Source of the DNA: Psychroserpens sp.
Lineage (GTDB): Bacteria; Bacteroidota; Bacteroidia; Flavobacteriales; Flavobacteriaceae
Direction of reading: 5' to 3'
Length of the DNA: 64,000 nt
NCBI GenBank assembly: GCA_017643165.1
Contig: JAEPNY010000004.1
Coordinates: 62,001-126,000 of the forward strand
Part shown: one piece after another, positions 61,275-64,000 of the stretch
Numbering within the stretch: the stretch's first letter is position 1
Layout of the letters: every line of letters starts with the position of its first letter
Notes under the pieces: generated by a model
Database searches by the model: none
Told to the model about the DNA's origin: nothing
The model's input: the letters and a program-made list of their open reading frames with translations, nothing else
Translations under genes and position numbers: made by a program

Positions 61275-64000
61275 ATGAACAACACTTTTTCATTAAAGTT
61301 GCTTCTGTTTTCATTTCTATTTATTCCGTTATTGACTTTGGGTCAACAAGTTACGGGTAAGGTAATGGATGGAACTACTAACTTGCCTTTGGGCGGTGTA
61401 ACTGTTATTGTAAAAGGTACCACAACAGGTACTAATACAGATTTCGATGGAAATTTTTCTTTACAAGTCGATAGTTTCCCAGCAACATTAGTATTTTCTT
61501 CATTAGGATTTGAAACCTATGAAGAGCGATTAACAGAACCACGAGTCTTAAATGTCACGATGCAAGAATCTAAAACTGCATTAGATGAAATCGTCATTAC
61601 AGGACTTGCCTCAACAACAAAACGATCCAACTCTGCCAATGCAGTCGCATCTGTATCTGCAGAAGAACTCACGGGAGTGACCGTACAGTCTGGTTTAGAC
61701 GGTGCACTTTACGGAAAATTTAATGGTGCCGAAATTAAAGCAAATTCTGGTGCACCTGGTGGAGGTATCTCAATGCGATTACGTGGAGTTACATCAATCT
61801 TTGGTGATCAACAACCGCTATTCGTGGTTGATGGTGTTTATGTTGACAATTCTACTATTGGTTTAGGAAACAATGTAGTCAGTCTGGCTTCGGGAGGTGG
61901 AAATACATCTACCAACCAAGATGATGCATCGAACAGGATTGCTGATATTGATCCAGATGATATTGAAAGTATAGAGATTTTGAAAGGGGCATCTGCCGCA
62001 GCAATCTATGGATCTCGTGCCGCTGGTGGTGTGGTTATAATCAAAACTAAAAGAGGTAAACAAGGTAAGCCGGTTGTGCAATTCTCTCAAGTAGTTGGAT
62101 TTAGAAGTCCAACCCAGTTACTAGGTATTAGAGATTATACAGAACAGCAAATAATTGATCTTGGTGGACCAGCAAATGCTGTTCTTAGAGATTATGAAGC
62201 AGAGTTATTTGATAACACAAGAGTGTCTTCAACGACTAGATTTTCTACTTCAGGTGCAAAAGAAAATACTGATTATTTCTTTGGCGTTACGCATCGTGAT
62301 GAGCCAGGTCTTGTAGATAATACGGGTTATAGAAAAAGCTCAGTACGATTAAATATTGGTCAGAAATTTAACGAATGGTTAGACTTATATGTGACTTCGA
62401 ATTATATCAATTCGAAATCTGATCGTGGATTCTTTAATAATGGTAACGCGAACAGAACTGTGGGTTATGCTTTAGCATTTACATATCCTTGGGAAGATTT
62501 ATCACCTGTAAATGGTGTTTACCCTCAAGGTGGAGCAGGATCAAATGTCCTAGAGACCGTAGCCATTACAACGAACCGAGAAGAGGTTAATAGATTTATT
62601 GGTAGTGCAACGTCTAATATTCAGATTTTATCAGAATCCAATAATAGATTGAAGCTAGTATTAGAAGGAGGATTTGATCAGTATACGTTAAGAACCACAA
62701 GTATTTTCCCAAGATCCTTATCTTACTTTTCAGATCCAGCATCTTTAGGAGGTGTTTCTATTTCGGGAACAACCATCAATACGAACTACAACTTATCAGC
62801 ATTTTTAGTCCATAATCTAGATCTTGATAATGGCTTAAGTTTTACGACACAAGTAGGTAGCTTCTATCAAAACTTTGATCGTAATACAGTAACGACCGTT
62901 GCTACTGGACTTAATGGGTCTCAAACAAACCTAGGTCAATCAACCAATGTTTCTACATCTCAAGTAATAAGACCACAGGAAGATACTGGATTCTTTGTTC
63001 AAGAAGAGATCAACTGGAATGATAAGATCATTGGTACTATAGGTATTAGAGGTGATAAATCAACAAACAATGGTGATGCCAATAAAATGTACTATTACCC
63101 TAAAGCTAATTTGGCGGTAAACCTTCAAAACTTTGATTTTTGGAAAGTCGATGAGATTAGTTACTTGAAGCCAAGAATTGCCTATGGTGAGTCTGGACGA
63201 TTCTCAAATTTCAATGACAGATTTACATTGATGAATGCTCAGTTCATTGGAGGGCAATCAGGATTAAGTCCGGGTAATTTAAGTGGTAATGCTGATATAG
63301 GTCCTGAACGTCAGTCGGAGCTCGAATATGGTATCGACTTTGGATTATTTGACAGACGCTTAAATTTTGAAGTATCCTTCTATAATAAAAAGATTGACGA
63401 TTTATTGATTCGATCTCAAGTTCCAACTTCTTCTGGTTTCACAACTCGAGTTGTGAATGGTGGTGAGTTAGAAAACAAAGGAATCGAATTAGCATTAAAT
63501 GCTACTGTTATGGAGAAAGAGGATTTCACTTGGAATGCCTCGTTCAAATGGTGGAAAAACAAGTCTGAAGTAACACGACTTGATGTACCATCATTCACAA
63601 CTGGTGGATTTGCTGCGTCTTTAGGTACGTTCTTAATTCAGGAAGGACAAAGTGCAACACAAATTGTTGGTACCTTCGATCCTTCGGCATATACAGCCGA
63701 ACAAATTGCAGCACTAGATCCTGAAGGCGATGGATTCTTCGTTTATGGTAATGCAGAACCTGATTTCCAAATGACCTGGTTCAATCAGATCAGTTACAAG
63801 AACTTTGACTTTTCTTTCTTATGGCATTGGAAAAAAGGAGGAGACAATATCAACCTTTCAACCTTATTATATGACTTAGCGGGAACAACTTGGGATTATA
63901 ATGATTTTGGATTAGATCCATCTGGACAATTATCTAATGGTGACTATCGTGCAAGTCAAGCCTTTGTTAATCCTGATCCTGTAATAGAAGACGCTGGTTA
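61275..64000 (+). CDS. SusC/RagA-type TonB-linked outer-membrane protein, 3' end cut by the window
   Basis: The frame starts at the ATG at 61275 (MNNTFSLKLLLF) and continues without a stop to the window end, 908 residues. It has a signal peptide (1-24, ending TLGQ), a carboxypeptidase D regulatory-like domain (about 25-105, with GVTVIVKGTTTGTNTDFDGN) and a plug domain with the SusC/RagA signature PLFVVDGVYVDN near residue 183, then GASAAAIYGSRAAGGVVIIK. Barrel strands follow. SusC proteins import large ligands with a SusD lipoprotein; a susD gene would be expected just after the window end. The substrate is unknown. Confidence 0.92.
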   Translation, partial: MNNTFSLKLLLFSFLFIPLLTLGQQVTGKVMDGTTNLPLGGVTVIVKGTTTGTNTDFDGNFSLQVDSFPATLVFSSLGFETYEERLTEPRVLNVTMQESKTALDEIVITGLASTTKRSNSANAVASVSAEELTGVTVQSGLDGALYGKFNGAEIKANSGAPGGGISMRLRGVTSIFGDQQPLFVVDGVYVDNSTIGLGNNVVSLASGGGNTSTNQDDASNRIADIDPDDIESIEILKGASAAAIYGSRAAGGVVIIKTKRGKQGKPVVQFSQVVGFRSPTQLLGIRDYTEQQIIDLGGPANAVLRDYEAELFDNTRVSSTTRFSTSGAKENTDYFFGVTHRDEPGLVDNTGYRKSSVRLNIGQKFNEWLDLYVTSNYINSKSDRGFFNNGNANRTVGYALAFTYPWEDLSPVNGVYPQGGAGSNVLETVAITTNREEVNRFIGSATSNIQILSESNNRLKLVLEGGFDQYTLRTTSIFPRSLSYFSDPASLGGVSISGTTINTNYNLSAFLVHNLDLDNGLSFTTQVGSFYQNFDRNTVTTVATGLNGSQTNLGQSTNVSTSQVIRPQEDTGFFVQEEINWNDKIIGTIGIRGDKSTNNGDANKMYYYPKANLAVNLQNFDFWKVDEISYLKPRIAYGESGRFSNFNDRFTLMNAQFIGGQSGLSPGNLSGNADIGPERQSELEYGIDFGLFDRRLNFEVSFYNKKIDDLLIRSQVPTSSGFTTRVVNGGELENKGIELALNATVMEKEDFTWNASFKWWKNKSEVTRLDVPSFTTGGFAASLGTFLIQEGQSATQIVGTFDPSAYTAEQIAALDPEGDGFFVYGNAEPDFQMTWFNQISYKNFDFSFLWHWKKGGDNINLSTLLYDLAGTTWDYNDFGLDPSGQLSNGDYRASQAFVNPDPVIEDAG

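Noticed and set aside
1-64000. CRISPR arrays, insertion sequences, prophage or toxin-antitoxin modules
   Set aside because: No repeat-spacer array, transposase, integrase or phage gene was seen. The YwqK-like gene at 45374 carries a database label antitoxin in many genomes but has no toxin partner here.

Overview
The window comes from a low-GC member of the Bacteroidota, very probably a marine Flavobacteriaceae. The evidence is seen directly: promoters of the TTTG-N19-TAnnTTTG type, type IX secretion sorting tails on three large secreted proteins, two TonB-dependent receptors with carboxypeptidase-like N-terminal domains (one of the SusC/RagA type at the right edge), and housekeeping proteins of flavobacterial type. 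I cannot name the genus. I see no insertion sequence, prophage or CRISPR array. The window reads as ordinary chromosome with several small regulatory puzzles.

Layout. 1-0.8 kb: the end of an ArsR-controlled operon (ArsR plus a DUF6428 protein) with a perfect palindromic operator. 0.8-4.7 kb: small stress, membrane and enzyme genes, including a LuxR-type membrane regulator next to a DUF4199 protein. 4.7-13.1 kb: housekeeping on the minus strand (mgtE, rsmA, a TPR protein, serS, ribF). 13.4-18.9 kb: two tandem secreted metalloproteases carrying the same C-terminal module set. 18.9-21.3 kb: prs-rplY-pth, then tRNA-Leu(CAA). 21.7-28.3 kb: an ammonifying nitrite reductase operon (outer-membrane porin, nrfH, nrfA, fused cytochrome c maturation protein). 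28.6-37.4 kb: a VPS10/BNR-repeat secreted protein, a HupE-like protein, dCMP deaminase, an S41 protease and small membrane genes. 37.8-41.4 kb: a ribonucleotide reductase whose two subunits look strikingly eukaryotic. 42.3-51.6 kb: a PiT phosphate transporter, a small MORN-type protein, a TonB receptor with a partner surface lipoprotein, and dgt; three intergenic regions here share 11-bp-phased direct repeats resembling Pho boxes. 51.6-54.7 kb: a T9SS-secreted BNR protein and a small membrane protein. 54.7-61.1 kb: dxs, tadA, a cold-shock protein, an atypical ClC channel and aspS. 61.3 kb to the end: a SusC-like receptor running off the window.

How the parts fit. Three enzymes here act on deoxynucleotides (NrdAB, dCMP deaminase, dGTPase). 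The nrf operon gives anaerobic nitrite reduction to ammonium, together with its own heme-attachment machinery. The 42-50 kb block is the best candidate for a co-regulated system, possibly phosphate acquisition at the cell surface; that is inference from repeat spacing and gene content. No clearly new multi-gene system is evident. The best leads are the phased-repeat regulon, the structured nrdB-nrdA spacer with an overlapping upstream reading frame, two tiny membrane-peptide genes, and the ClC protein lacking its gating glutamate.
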